Position numbers and translations under genes: made by a program. From positions 1 through 53,285 of the forward strand of contig NZ_CAMPJD010000029.1 of the NCBI RefSeq assembly GCF_946886695.1: a stretch of DNA of 53,285 nt, read 5' to 3'. Every line of letters starts with the position of its first letter. The first letter of the stretch is position 1. The DNA comes from an uncultured Pseudoxanthomonas sp. (GTDB lineage: Bacteria > Pseudomonadota > Gammaproteobacteria > Xanthomonadales > Xanthomonadaceae). This document shows positions 1 through 8,330 of the stretch, piece by piece. The notes beneath the pieces were generated by a model that was not told the origin of the DNA, ran no database searches, and saw nothing but the letters and a program-made list of their open reading frames with translations.

Positions 1-127
1 GGGTCGGCTTCTCGTAGAACTCGCGCTTGCGGGTTTCGGCCAGGACGCCGGCCTTTTCGCAGGTGCGCTTGAAGCGACGCAGCGCAAACTCAAACGGCTC
101 GTTTTCGCGGACTTTGACGCTGGGCAT
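1..127 (-). CDS. rpsU: 30S ribosomal protein S21 (partial, C-terminus cut by window edge)
   Basis: Small-subunit ribosomal protein. The reverse strand from the ATG at 127 reads [18 protein letters not shown] and continues with the Arg/Lys-rich S21 core for 42 codons to the window edge, matching S21 throughout; the family is about 70 aa. It diverges from tsaD, the usual arrangement at the rpsU-dnaG-rpoD locus, so dnaG probably follows outside the window. A strong sigma-70 promoter lies upstream (separate entry). The identification is secure; only the C-terminal part is missing. Confidence 0.96.
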
Positions 128-176
128 ACGTAATCTCGGTGAAGTAAACGGCCCGGGCATGCCGGGTGAGCCGCGT

Positions 177-204
177 ATTATAGCGGCTGACTCCGGCGCT
201 GCAA
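177..204 (-). promoter_or_regulatory. sigma-70 promoter of rpsU
   Basis: On the minus strand, TTGCAG (199-204) is followed after 16 bp by a perfect TATAAT (177-182). Transcription would start near 170, giving a leader of about 43 nt. The inverted repeat CCCGG-GCATG-CCGGG (152-166) lies at the start of that leader and could form a 5' hairpin. The palindromic TATTATA also offers a -10 to the divergent tsaD, but I see no matching plus-strand -35. Confidence 0.6.
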
Positions 205-249
205 CCCACCCGGCTTGTCCCTGCCCTCCAGGAGCCCCAGATCCCCGTC

Positions 250-1287
250 ATGAAAGTCCTCGGCATCGAAACCAGCTGCGACGAAACCGGCGTGGCCGTC
301 TACGACACCGGTCTGTCCGGCGCCGCAGGCCTGCGCGCCCATGCGGTCTACAGCCAGATCGCCCTGCATGCCGAGTACGGCGGGGTGGTGCCCGAGCTGG
401 CCAGCCGCGACCACGTCCGCAAGCTGCTGCCGTTGATCCGGCAGACCCTGGCCGAAGCCGGCCTGACCACGGGGGATCTGGACGGCGTGGCCTATACCGC
501 CGGGCCCGGGCTGGTCGGTGCGCTGCTGGTCGGGGCCGGGGTGGCCCGCTCCCTGGCATGGGCGCTGGATGTTCCGGCCGTCGGCGTCCACCACATGGAA
601 GGCCATCTGCTGGCCCCGCTGATGGAGGACGATCCACCGGAGGCGCCGTTCGTCGCCCTGTTGGTTTCCGGCGGGCATACCCAGCTGGTGGCCGTGGACG
701 CTATCGGCCGCTACCGGCTGCTGGGTGAAACGCTGGACGATGCGGCCGGCGAAGCGTTCGACAAGACCGCCAAGATGATGGGGCTGCCGTATCCCGGCGG
801 TCCGCAACTGGCCGCGCTGGCGGAAAAAGGCACGCCGGGCCGATTCAAGTTCGCCCGGCCGATGACCGACCGCCCGGGCCTGGATTTCAGCTTCTCCGGC
901 CTGAAGACGCAGGTCCTGCTGGCCTGGCGCGACAGCGACCAGTCCGAACAGACCCGTGCCGACATCGCACGCGGATTCGAGGATGCGGTGGTCGACACGC
1001 TGGCGATCAAGTGCGGGCGCGCATTGGATGCGGCCGGCAGCGATGTCATCGTCATCGCCGGCGGCGTGGGCGCCAACAAACGCCTGCGCGCCAAGCTGCA
1101 GGAGATCGCGGCGAAGCGCGGTGGCCGTGCCTGCTTCCCGCGCCCGTCGCTGTGCACCGACAACGGCGCGATGATCGCGTTCGCCGGTGCGCTGCGGCTG
1201 GAAGCGGGCCAGCACGAGACCGCGGAAGTGAAGGTCACGCCGCGCTGGGACATGGCGGCGCTGCCGCCCGTGATTCGGAACTTGTGA
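250..1287 (+). CDS. tsaD: tRNA N6-adenosine threonylcarbamoyltransferase TsaD
   Basis: Transfers the threonylcarbamoyl group from TC-AMP to A37 of ANN-decoding tRNAs (t6A) with TsaB and TsaE in the cytoplasm. The protein is 345 aa, normal for the family. It opens [19 protein letters not shown] (ASKHA fold), has the metal-binding HHMEGH motif at residues 114-119, the phosphate loop [10 protein letters not shown], and a late SFSGLKTQ segment. The ATG at 250 gives the canonical N-terminus. It diverges from rpsU, as in many proteobacteria. folB follows after 76 nt that carry an AAAGCCGG/CCGGCTTT inverted repeat (1301-1308 and 1351-1358). Confidence 0.97.
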   Translation: MKVLGIETSCDETGVAVYDTGLSGAAGLRAHAVYSQIALHAEYGGVVPELASRDHVRKLLPLIRQTLAEAGLTTGDLDGVAYTAGPGLVGALLVGAGVARSLAWALDVPAVGVHHMEGHLLAPLMEDDPPEAPFVALLVSGGHTQLVAVDAIGRYRLLGETLDDAAGEAFDKTAKMMGLPYPGGPQLAALAEKGTPGRFKFARPMTDRPGLDFSFSGLKTQVLLAWRDSDQSEQTRADIARGFEDAVVDTLAIKCGRALDAAGSDVIVIAGGVGANKRLRAKLQEIAAKRGGRACFPRPSLCTDNGAMIAFAGALRLEAGQHETAEVKVTPRWDMAALPPVIRNL

Positions 1288-1363
1288 TTCGTGATTGGTA
1301 AAAGCCGGTACTCCACGTAGCCTGTGTCCCATCAATCACCCATCACCCATCCGGCTTTCATCC

Positions 1364-1723
1364 ATGGACACCGTTTTCATCGAAGACCTGCGCATCGAGA
1401 CCGTCATCGGCATCTACGACTGGGAGCGCGAAATCCGCCAGACCGTGGCATTGGACGTGGAGATGGCATTCGACAACCGCGTGCCCGCCGCCCGCGACGA
1501 CATCGCACTCACGCTGGACTACAAGGCGGTGTCGAAGCGGCTGATCTCCTTCGTGGAGGAAGCCAACTTCGGACTGGTGGAGACGTTGGCGGAACGGTGT
1601 GCGGCGATCATCCGCGATGAGTTCGGCGTGGCCTGGGTGCGATTGAAGCTGAGCAAGCCCGGCGCGGTCACCGGTGCGCGCAACGTCGGCGTGCTGATCG
1701 AACGCGGCACACGCCCGGTCTGA
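1364..1723 (+). CDS. folB: dihydroneopterin aldolase FolB
   Basis: Cleaves 7,8-dihydroneopterin to 6-hydroxymethyl-dihydropterin and glycolaldehyde in folate synthesis. The 119-aa protein begins MDTVFIEDLRIETVIGIYDWE, the FolB signature, with E and Y in the pterin pocket, and keeps the Lys in the LKLSKPGAV segment near the C-terminus. The frame is open 23 codons further upstream, but that extension (MVKAGTPRS...) is not FolB-like and crosses the repeat-bearing gap, so I chose the ATG at 1364. folK starts 4 nt after the stop, so the two are translationally linked and supply successive pathway steps. Confidence 0.95.
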   Translation: MDTVFIEDLRIETVIGIYDWEREIRQTVALDVEMAFDNRVPAARDDIALTLDYKAVSKRLISFVEEANFGLVETLAERCAAIIRDEFGVAWVRLKLSKPGAVTGARNVGVLIERGTRPV

Positions 1724-1727
1724 CGCC

Positions 1728-2225
1728 GTGGGAACCGCCTACCTGAGCCTGGGCAGCAACGTCGAGCCCGAACGCCACCTGCGTGCTGCCATCGCGGCGC
1801 TGCGCGAACGCTTCGGTGCGGTGACGCTGTCGCCGACATACCGCACGCGCTCGATCGGCTTCGATGGCACCGACTTCCTCAACGCCGCCGCCCTGATCGA
1901 CAGCGACCTGGATCCGCTTGCATTGAACGACTGGTTGCATGCGCTCGAAGACGCGCACGGCCGCGACCGCAGCGGTCCGCGCTTCTCCGACCGCACGCTC
2001 GACATCGATATCGTGTTCTACGACGACCTGGTGATGCAGGGGCCGGGCAACCTGCGCCTGCCGCGCGACGAACTGAAGCATGCGTTCGTGCTGCTGCCGC
2101 TGGCCGACATCGCGCCCGACATGGTCGATCCGCGCAGCGGGCGCACGCTCGCGGCGCTGTGGCGCGAACACCCGGAACACGACGCACCGCCACAGGCCGT
2201 ACCGCTGGACAAGGCAACCCCGTAG
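1728..2225 (+). CDS. folK: 2-amino-4-hydroxy-6-hydroxymethyldihydropteridine pyrophosphokinase FolK
   Basis: Pyrophosphorylates 6-hydroxymethyl-dihydropterin with ATP before dihydropteroate synthase. The 165-aa protein starts at GTG (1728), 4 nt after folB, reading (V/M)GTAYLSLGSNVEPERHL, the HPPK N-terminal signature. The catalytic segment DRTLDIDIVFYDD carries the metal-binding Asp pair, and PRDELKHAFVLLPLADIAP is the usual C-terminal block. The catalytic loop reads RSGPRFSDRTLDID, slightly longer than the common GPRTLDLD. It converges on the SDR gene; the 85-nt gap holds only a weak GC-rich hairpin. Confidence 0.95.
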   Translation: MGTAYLSLGSNVEPERHLRAAIAALRERFGAVTLSPTYRTRSIGFDGTDFLNAAALIDSDLDPLALNDWLHALEDAHGRDRSGPRFSDRTLDIDIVFYDDLVMQGPGNLRLPRDELKHAFVLLPLADIAPDMVDPRSGRTLAALWREHPEHDAPPQAVPLDKATP

Positions 2226-2310
2226 AGCCGAGAGATCGCTGGTCCTCGGGCTCGACGGAACAGCGGGGCGAGCTCCGCTCCACGGAGGGCGGCCGGTGAG
2301 GGTCCCGGGC

Positions 2311-3051
2311 TCAGCCGATCGAGCGTCCGCCGTCCACGTGGATCACCTGTCCGGTGACATAGCCGGCGGCGTCGCCCAGGAGCCACGCCACCGTGCCGGC
2401 GACATCGTCCGGATTCCCGACGCGACCCATCGGCGTCAGCGCCAGCAAGCGCGCCTGCACGTCGGCATCGATCCCGGCATCCGGCCACAGGATCGCGCCG
2501 GGCGACACTGCATTCACCCGCACATCCGGTGCCAGCGACACCGCCAGTCCGCGCGACACCGCCAGCAGCGCTGCCTTGGATGCGGCATAAACCGCCAGGT
2601 CGGCGCGTGGCTTTTCGGCATAGATGTCGGCGATGTTGATGATCGAGCCGCGCGCGGCGCGCAGGTGCGGCGCCGCCGCTTGCGACAGGAAGAACGGCGC
2701 GCGCGCGTTCACCGCGAACAAGTCTTCCCATTGCGCCGGCGTGGCGGTGCCGGTCGGCGTGGGATAGAACGCCGATGCGTTGTTGACGAGCGCGTCCAGG
2801 CGGCCGAAGTGGCCCACGGTCTTCGCCACCAGCTCGGGCAGGCGGTCGAACACGGCCAGGTCCGCCTGCAGCATCAGGGTGCTGCCGCTGCGCGTCGTTT
2901 CCAGCGCTTCGATCAGCGAGCGCATGTCGTCGATCGAGCCGCGGTAGTGCAGAGCGAGGTTGCAGCCTTCGGCGTGCAGCCGTCGCGCGATGGCCGCGCC
3001 CACGCGACGGGCGGCACCGGTGACCAGGACGACACGGCGCGGTGTGGGCAT
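2311..3051 (-). CDS. folM: SDR-family pteridine reductase (FolM/PTR1-like)
   Basis: Short-chain dehydrogenase of 246 aa, probably an NADPH-dependent dihydropteridine/dihydromonapterin reductase. The cofactor motif is TGAARRVG, the TGxxxRxG variant that marks pteridine reductases and differs from the usual TGxxxGxG. The NNAS segment and the catalytic YAASK follow, then VSPGAILWP and the C-terminal TGQVIHVDGG. The ATG at 3051 (MPTPRRVVLVTG) gives the normal N-terminus; the frame extends to 3138 but the extra 29 codons look non-coding. The adjacent folB and folK support a pterin substrate. A generic SDR is the alternative. Confidence 0.8.
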   Translation of the reverse strand: MPTPRRVVLVTGAARRVGAAIARRLHAEGCNLALHYRGSIDDMRSLIEALETTRSGSTLMLQADLAVFDRLPELVAKTVGHFGRLDALVNNASAFYPTPTGTATPAQWEDLFAVNARAPFFLSQAAAPHLRAARGSIINIADIYAEKPRADLAVYAASKAALLAVSRGLAVSLAPDVRVNAVSPGAILWPDAGIDADVQARLLALTPMGRVGNPDDVAGTVAWLLGDAAGYVTGQVIHVDGGRSIG

Positions 3052-3161
3052 GACGGATTCCAGGACGGGAGCCGGCATTGTCCCTGCTTTGCACCGGAAT
3101 GGCGCAATCAGGCGGCCAGGAATGTGAGTCGAATCCATGCTGCCGCGGAAGCTTGACGACG

Positions 3162-3178
3162 TGCACGGTTAGCGTGCA
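3162..3178 (+). promoter_or_regulatory. palindrome TGCACG-N5-CGTGCA upstream of the ATP-grasp gene
   Basis: A 6-bp inverted repeat with a 5-nt centre lies 57 nt before the ATP-grasp ATG. A TTGACG (3153-3158) could be a -35; the best -10 is CATGTT (18-bp spacing), which is poor. It could be an operator in the promoter of the Anbu-associated genes. This is an inference from position only. Confidence 0.25.
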
Positions 3179-3235
3179 TGTTGCGATGCATCACCCTTCG
3201 CCGGATGCGCCGGCCAGGGACAACGGAAAGGGCGA

Positions 3236-4693
3236 ATGGACTGGGCGAAGTACCGCACCACGACCTTTGACGAACTCATCCAGGCCGATGGACGGCCACG
3301 TCCGGCCGCACGCCGGCTGGTGGAGTACCTGGCGGGCCTGTCCGGCCGCGAGCTGGCCGAACGCCAACTGGCCGCCGACGTGGTGGCACGCGTGCAGGGC
3401 ATCACCTTCACCGTGTACTCGGACGGCCGCAACGTCGACCGCACGCTGCCTTTCGACCTGATCCCGCGCATCATCCCGCTCAGCGAGTGGCAACGCACCG
3501 AGGCCGGGCTGAAGCAGCGCATGCGCGCGCTGAACCTGTTCATCGGCGACATCTATGGCAAGCAGCAGATCGTCAAGGACAAGGTGTTCCCGGCGATGCT
3601 GCTGAAGGATTCGGTGAACTTCCGCGAGCAGTGCGTCGGTGTCACCCCGCCACTTGGCGTATGGGCACACATCTGCGGTTCGGACCTGGTCCGCGACGGC
3701 GACGGCACGCTGTACGCGCTGGAGGACAACCTGCGCATCCCGTCCGGCGTCAGCTACATGCTGGAAAACCGCATGGTGGCCAAGCGGGTGTTCCCGGAGC
3801 TGTTCGGGACCAGTTCGATCCTGCCGGTGGACGAGTATCCCAGCCAGCTTTACGACACCCTGGCCGCGCTGTCGCCACGCCCTGGCAACACCCCCGTTAT
3901 CGCGCTGCTGACGCCGGGCGTGTTCAACAGTGCGTATTTCGAGCATGCGTACCTGGCGCAGGCCATGGGCATCGAACTGGTCGAAGGCAGCGATCTGTTC
4001 GTCGCCGACGATGACTGCACCTACATGCGTACCGTATACGGTCCGCAACGCGTGGACGTGATCTATCGCCGGGTCGATGACCTGTTCATCGATCCGGACG
4101 TATTCCACCCCGAGTCCGTGCTCGGCGTGCCGGGACTGATCCGCAGCTGGCGCGCGGGCAAGGTGGCGCTGGCGAACGCGCCCGGTGCCGGCGTGGCCGA
4201 CGACAAGGTGGTCTTCGCCTACGTGCCGAAGATGATCAAGTACTACCTCGACGAGGATCCCATCCTCCCGAACGTGCCCAGCTACCTGTGCCACAACGCG
4301 AAGGAGCGCAAGTACGTGCTGGAGAACATCGAGAAGCTGGTGGTGAAGCCGGCGAACGAATCCGGCGGTTACGGCATGCTCATCGGTCCGCGCTCGACCA
4401 AGCGCCAGCGCGAGAAGTTCAAGGCGCTGATCGAGGCGAATCCCCGCAACTACATGGCGCAGCCCACGCTGGCGCTGTCCACCGCGCCCATCGTGACCAA
4501 GCAGGGACCGTCACCCCGCCACATCGACCTGCGGCCCTTCGTCCTGTCGCGCGAGGACACCTACGTCACCACGGGTGGCCTGACCCGCGTGGCGATGGTG
4601 AAGGGATCGCTGGTGGTCAATTCATCACAGGGTGGCGGCGCGAAGGACACCTGGGTGGTCGATCTGTCCGACCATGACGAGGAGGCCGCCTGA
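3236..4693 (+). CDS. circularly permuted ATP-grasp protein (CP_ATPgrasp family)
   Basis: 485-aa cytoplasmic protein of the circularly permuted ATP-grasp family (former DUF404/DUF407), predicted to be an amidoligase or peptide-bond-forming enzyme; the real substrate is unknown. Recognisable parts are the N-terminal MDWAKYRTTTFDEL, the central LEDNLRIPSGVSYMLENR, the VDVIYRRVDDLFIDP block, and the ATP-binding KPANESGGYGML near residues 375-386. A GAAAGGG Shine-Dalgarno precedes the ATG at 3236. The stop overlaps the next start (TGATG), so it is coupled to the alpha-E gene. This gene pair is a known companion of Anbu, found here 1.1 kb downstream. Confidence 0.9.
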   Translation: MDWAKYRTTTFDELIQADGRPRPAARRLVEYLAGLSGRELAERQLAADVVARVQGITFTVYSDGRNVDRTLPFDLIPRIIPLSEWQRTEAGLKQRMRALNLFIGDIYGKQQIVKDKVFPAMLLKDSVNFREQCVGVTPPLGVWAHICGSDLVRDGDGTLYALEDNLRIPSGVSYMLENRMVAKRVFPELFGTSSILPVDEYPSQLYDTLAALSPRPGNTPVIALLTPGVFNSAYFEHAYLAQAMGIELVEGSDLFVADDDCTYMRTVYGPQRVDVIYRRVDDLFIDPDVFHPESVLGVPGLIRSWRAGKVALANAPGAGVADDKVVFAYVPKMIKYYLDEDPILPNVPSYLCHNAKERKYVLENIEKLVVKPANESGGYGMLIGPRSTKRQREKFKALIEANPRNYMAQPTLALSTAPIVTKQGPSPRHIDLRPFVLSREDTYVTTGGLTRVAMVKGSLVVNSSQGGGAKDTWVVDLSDHDEEAA

Positions 4694-5634
4694 TGCTGTC
4701 GCGCGTCGCCGACAACCTGTTCTGGTTCAGCCGCTACGTGCGCCGCGCGGAGAATACCGCGCGCCTTGTGGGCGTGGGCAGCCAGTTGCAACTGGACATG
4801 CCGCGCTCCGTCCGTTTCACATGGCGGCCGATGATCGATACCGTCGGCGCAGGGCCGTATTTCGAGGAATGCCATCCCGGCGCCGGCCATGATGCCGCCG
4901 ACGTGGACGTGATCCATTTCCTGCTGCTGGACGAACGCAATCCGTCGTCGCTGCGCACCTCGGTGGATTCGGCGCGCGAGATCCTGCGCAGCATCCGCGA
5001 CAGTCTGCCGCAGGATGTGTGGGAAGCCATCAACGACCTGCACCTGTACATCGGCGCACACGGCGAGCGCAGCCTGAGCCGGCGCTACCGCATCGAGTTC
5101 CTCAATCGCATCATCGATGGCTGCCTGAAGGTGTCGGGCCTGCTCAGCGCGAATGTCAGCCGCGACATCGGCTACCAGTTCCTGCGCCTGGGCACGGCGC
5201 TGGAACAGGCCGACATGACCACGCGCATCATCGATGCCGGCGCGTCGGGGCTGGTGACGCCGCGCAACGAGGATGACCGCGAGGCCTTCCAGAACATGCA
5301 GTGGATGAGCGTGCTGCGCTCGCTGGCCGGCTACCAGATGTTCCGTCGCCACGTGCGCCAGCGCGTCACCGCCGAACTGGCGTTGCGTTTCCTGCTGCAG
5401 AACAACGAGTTTCCGCGCAGCGTGCAGTTCTGCCTGACGCGCGCGCAGAGCGTATTGCCCACCATGCCGCCACGCCCCGGCGTGGACCGTCATCTCAACC
5501 GCCTGATCGGCATGACCCGCAATGCCGATCCGGTGTCACTCGCGGCACGCAATCCCGCGCCCTTCATGGACCAGATCCAGGTCCACCTGAGTTCCCTGCA
5601 TGCGGCCATCGCCGAAGGCTATTTCCACGGGTGA
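4693..5634 (+). CDS. alpha-E domain protein (former DUF403)
   Basis: 313-aa, mostly alpha-helical protein of the alpha-E family, whose biochemical role is unknown. It starts with the family signature MLSRVADNLFWFSRYVRRAENTA and ends in LSSLHAAIAEGYFHG. Family knowledge places alpha-E next to circularly permuted ATP-grasp ligases and transglutaminase-like peptidases, suggesting a shared role in making or processing a peptide tag. It overlaps the ATP-grasp stop by one base. No transglutaminase follows; a REP pair and then the opposite-strand Anbu gene do. Confidence 0.9.
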   Translation: MLSRVADNLFWFSRYVRRAENTARLVGVGSQLQLDMPRSVRFTWRPMIDTVGAGPYFEECHPGAGHDAADVDVIHFLLLDERNPSSLRTSVDSAREILRSIRDSLPQDVWEAINDLHLYIGAHGERSLSRRYRIEFLNRIIDGCLKVSGLLSANVSRDIGYQFLRLGTALEQADMTTRIIDAGASGLVTPRNEDDREAFQNMQWMSVLRSLAGYQMFRRHVRQRVTAELALRFLLQNNEFPRSVQFCLTRAQSVLPTMPPRPGVDRHLNRLIGMTRNADPVSLAARNPAPFMDQIQVHLSSLHAAIAEGYFHG

Positions 5635-5647
5635 GGACGCGGCTTTC

Positions 5648-5794
5648 TGCAGGAGCGACGTAAGTCGCGACCGCACGGCCGATGCTTTCGCCAACGTTTG
5701 GATCATGCGCAGCAGCCTGTCGTCCGGCGCTCTCGCTTGGTCGCGGTGCCGGGACGATTGGGCGTGCGGGCGCGACTTACGTCGCTCCTACAGA
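5648..5794. repeat. REP pair (two inverted GTAG-type palindromes)
   Basis: Two copies of about 25 bp lie in opposite orientation. The first, near 5648-5672, reads GCAGGAGCGACGTAAGTCGC on the plus strand. The second, 5770-5793, reads TGTAGGAGCGACGTAAGTCG on the minus strand. Each is itself a hairpin (GCGAC-GTAA-GTCGC). About 97 bp without further repeats separates them. A second pair with the same consensus lies at 35327-35478. It occupies nearly the whole gap between the convergent alpha-E and Anbu genes. Confidence 0.75.
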
Positions 5795-5804
5795 GGCTTG
5801 AGGT

Positions 5805-6635
5805 CTATTGCTGCCCTTGCGCGTCGCCGGGATCCTGCCGCGACGGTGCGCGCCGTGGCGGCATCGCTGGCAGCGGGCCGGTGGGTGCTTCGCGTTCCTG
5901 CTGCGGTTCCCACGGAAACCGCGGCAGGCTGTGCACGGCCGCTTCCAGCTTGCGTGACCACGTGTCGTGGATCTCGGCGTACAGCGGCGTGTCCGCTTCC
6001 AGCCGTACTTTCTGGCTGATCTTCAGGTCACCCGTACGCAGCAGCGCCATGTCCACCGGCATGCCGACCGACAGGTTGGAGCGGATGGTGGAATCCAGCG
6101 ACACCAGTGCGCAGCGTGCGGCATCTTCCAGCGAGGTCTCGGGCCGGATGATGCGGTCGAGGATGGGCTTGCCGTACTTGGATTCGCCGATCTGGAGGTA
6201 GGGCGTTTCCGGCGATGTTGCGATGCAGTTGCCCAGCGGGTAGACCATGTACAGGCCGGGCCGTTCGCCCGCGATCTGGCCACCGAGGATCAGCGTGGAC
6301 TGCACGTTGACGCCGCTCTGCTGGGCATCGTCGATCACCCGCGCCTGGCTGGTGACCAACGTCTCGCCCACGTACTCGGCCACTTCGTAGAGGTGCGAGA
6401 ACGTGCGCAGGCTGCGCGGCGCATGCGGATCGTCGACGTCGCGCTGCAGCTTGGACAACGTGAGCTGGGTGGTGGCCAGGTTGCCGGCCGACATGATGAC
6501 GAATACGCGGTCGCCCGGCCATTCGAACACGTGCAGCTTGCGGTACACGCGCACATCGTCGAACGAAGCGCTGGTGCGGGTGTCCGCGGCGAAGACCAGG
6601 CCTTCGTTGACTTCGATGCCGACGCAATAGGTCAT
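5805..6635 (-). CDS. anbu: Anbu, proteasome-like N-terminal-threonine peptidase
   Basis: 276-aa member of the Anbu family (ancestral beta subunit, also called bacterial proteasome homologue), related to HslV and 20S beta subunits. The start MTYCVGIEVNEGLVFAADTRT exposes the catalytic Thr after Met removal; the Asp in AADTR and the Lys in YRKLH sit where proteasomal D17 and K33 do. I chose the ATG at 6635 because only it places Thr second; the frame opens 9 codons earlier. The core ends near residue 237 and is followed by a Pro/Gln/Arg-rich, probably disordered tail of about 37 residues. The partners ATP-grasp and alpha-E are adjacent but convergent. Its physiological substrate is unknown. Confidence 0.93.
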   Translation of the reverse strand: MTYCVGIEVNEGLVFAADTRTSASFDDVRVYRKLHVFEWPGDRVFVIMSAGNLATTQLTLSKLQRDVDDPHAPRSLRTFSHLYEVAEYVGETLVTSQARVIDDAQQSGVNVQSTLILGGQIAGERPGLYMVYPLGNCIATSPETPYLQIGESKYGKPILDRIIRPETSLEDAARCALVSLDSTIRSNLSVGMPVDMALLRTGDLKISQKVRLEADTPLYAEIHDTWSRKLEAAVHSLPRFPWEPQQEREAPTGPLPAMPPRRAPSRQDPGDAQGQQ

Positions 6636-6663
6636 GGCGTGTCCGTTGCTGCTGTGCACCACG

Positions 6664-6727
6664 ATTCTATGCGTGGCCCCGGGGGTTGGCTAGGGCTGCG
6701 GTGCCAATGTGAATCGGCCCGTACAAT
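6664..6727. promoter_or_regulatory. back-to-back promoters for anbu (-) and midA (+)
   Basis: Minus strand: TAGCCA (6687-6692), 17 bp, TAGAAT (6664-6669), directed at anbu. Plus strand: a good -10 TACAAT (6722-6727) directed at the methyltransferase gene, with no convincing -35. Both are drawn by eye; the minus-strand one is the better. Confidence 0.4.
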
Positions 6728-6754
6728 GACGTGGTTTCCCGCTCCAGGTGCGTC

Positions 6755-7939
6755 ATGCAGGCTGATCTACCCGTTCCCGAAGATGCGGCGCAGGCCCATA
6801 GCGAGCGCCTGGCTGCGCTGATCCGCGCCGAAATCGCCGCAGAGGGGGGCAGCATGCCGTTCTCAAGGTTCATGGAGCGCAGCCTCTACGCGCCCGGACT
6901 GGGCTACTACAGCGCGGGCAGCACCAAGTTCGGCGAGGCCGGTGATTTCACGACGGCGCCAGAGTTGGGGCCGCTGTTCGCCAGTTGCGTGGCGCAGGCG
7001 GTGGCGCCGGTGTTGCAGCAACTGGGTCCGGAGGCCGGATTCGTCGAGATCGGCGGCGGCAGCGGCGCCTTCGCCGAGATCATGCTCAAGCGGTTGCTGG
7101 AGCTGGATGCGCTGCCTGCGCGCTACGCGATCCTCGAACCCAGCGCCGATCTGCGCGAGCGCCAGCGCGAGCGACTGGAGCAACGCCTGATTCCGCCGGT
7201 CTTCGACCTGCTCGAATGGCTCGACGGTCCGCCGTCCGAAACTTGGGATGGTGTGCTGTTCGCCAACGAAGTGATCGACGCCCTGCCGACGCCGCGCTTC
7301 ACGCTGCGCGATGGCGAAGTGTTCGAGGAAGCCGTCGCGCTGGATGGCGCAGGGCGTTTCATGCGCACCGATCGCCCGGCCGATGCATTGCTCGCCGCGG
7401 CCGTGCGGCACGTCGAGCGCTATCTCGAACAGCCGTTTCCCGATGGCTACCGTTCGGAATTGCTGCCGCAGCTGCCGTACTGGATCCAGGCGGTGATGGG
7501 TGGATTGGATCGCGGCGCGATGCTGTTCGCCGATTACGGCTACACGCGCCGCGAGTTCTACCAGCCCGACCGCGACGACGGTACCCTGCGTGCGTATTAC
7601 CGGCATCGCGTGCACAACGATGCCTACCTCTGGCCGGGCCTGCAGGACATCACCGCCTCGGTGGATTTCACCGCGTTGGCGGAAGCCGGTACGCAGGCAG
7701 GCTTCGACATGGCGGGTTACACCACACAGGCCAATTTCCTGCTCGGCAACGGCCTGCAGGAGCGATTGAACGAAGCCGAAGCGCGCGCGGACGAGACCAC
7801 GTTGTTGCGCCTGCGCAACGAAGCCAAGCGGTTGACCCTGCCCAGCGAGATGGGGGAACGGTTCCAGGTGATGGGTTTTTCGCGTGACGTGGAGTTCGGC
7901 GTGGCGTTCCTGTTCAACGATCTGAGCTGGCGCCTGTGA
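6755..7939 (+). CDS. class I SAM-dependent methyltransferase, MidA/NDUFAF7 family
   Basis: 394-aa protein of the family whose mitochondrial member NDUFAF7 methylates an arginine of complex I subunit NDUFS2; the bacterial role is less clear. Visible features are the N-terminal MPFSRFMERSLYAPGLGYYS, FGEAGDFTTAPELGPLF, the SAM-binding VEIGGGSGAFAEIML, and the family-specific LFANEVIDALP. An FADYGYTRREFYQPDR block follows. I chose the ATG at 6755; the frame runs 8 codons further upstream into the promoter. Its stop overlaps the next start, so it forms a two-gene unit with the VanZ-like gene. Confidence 0.88.
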   Translation: MQADLPVPEDAAQAHSERLAALIRAEIAAEGGSMPFSRFMERSLYAPGLGYYSAGSTKFGEAGDFTTAPELGPLFASCVAQAVAPVLQQLGPEAGFVEIGGGSGAFAEIMLKRLLELDALPARYAILEPSADLRERQRERLEQRLIPPVFDLLEWLDGPPSETWDGVLFANEVIDALPTPRFTLRDGEVFEEAVALDGAGRFMRTDRPADALLAAAVRHVERYLEQPFPDGYRSELLPQLPYWIQAVMGGLDRGAMLFADYGYTRREFYQPDRDDGTLRAYYRHRVHNDAYLWPGLQDITASVDFTALAEAGTQAGFDMAGYTTQANFLLGNGLQERLNEAEARADETTLLRLRNEAKRLTLPSEMGERFQVMGFSRDVEFGVAFLFNDLSWRL

Positions 7940-8328
7940 GCGGGGTATTCATGTTCAAGCCATTTCGTCGTCCGCGGCTGTGGCTGGCGCTGTGGTCGGT
8001 GGCGGTGACGACCGTGATCGTGTTGTCGCTGGTGAATCTGAGTGGATTGCCGCCGGTGCCCGCAGGCGGCGACAAGGTCGAGCACTTCCTGGCGTACGCG
8101 CTGCTTTCCGCGTCGGCCGTGCAGCTGTTCGCCAAGCGCCGTGCCTGCCTGCTCATCGCGCTGCTGCTGGTCGCGCTTGGCATCGGCCTGGAGTTCGCGC
8201 AGGGAATGCTGACCAGTACGCGCATGGCCGATCCGCGTGATGCAGTGGCGAACACGCTGGGCGTGCTGGCCGGCCTGGCGACGATGATCACGCCGCTGCG
8301 CGACCTGCTGCTCCGCCTGCGAGGATGA
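7936..8328 (+). CDS. VanZ-like family membrane protein
   Basis: 130-aa protein with three or four hydrophobic segments (about 14-33, 46-62, 71-87, 100-118) and the VanZ-like pattern DKVEHFLAYALLSASA, then GLEFAQGMLTSTRMADPRDAVANTLGVLAG. The GTG at 7936 overlaps the preceding TGA, suggesting translational coupling; an ATG at 7951 (MFKPFRR) is equally possible. VanZ-like proteins are inner-membrane proteins of mostly unknown function; teicoplanin resistance in the founding member should not be carried over. Confidence 0.85.
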   Translation: MSGVFMFKPFRRPRLWLALWSVAVTTVIVLSLVNLSGLPPVPAGGDKVEHFLAYALLSASAVQLFAKRRACLLIALLLVALGIGLEFAQGMLTSTRMADPRDAVANTLGVLAGLATMITPLRDLLLRLRG

Positions 8329-8330
8329 TG

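Noticed and set aside
1284..1358. Repeated GTGATT/AATCAC and AAAGCCGG/CCGGCTTT segments between tsaD and folB
   Set aside because: The two complementary pairs cross rather than nest, so they do not make one stable hairpin. It looks like a degenerate intergenic repeat, noted only in the tsaD entry.
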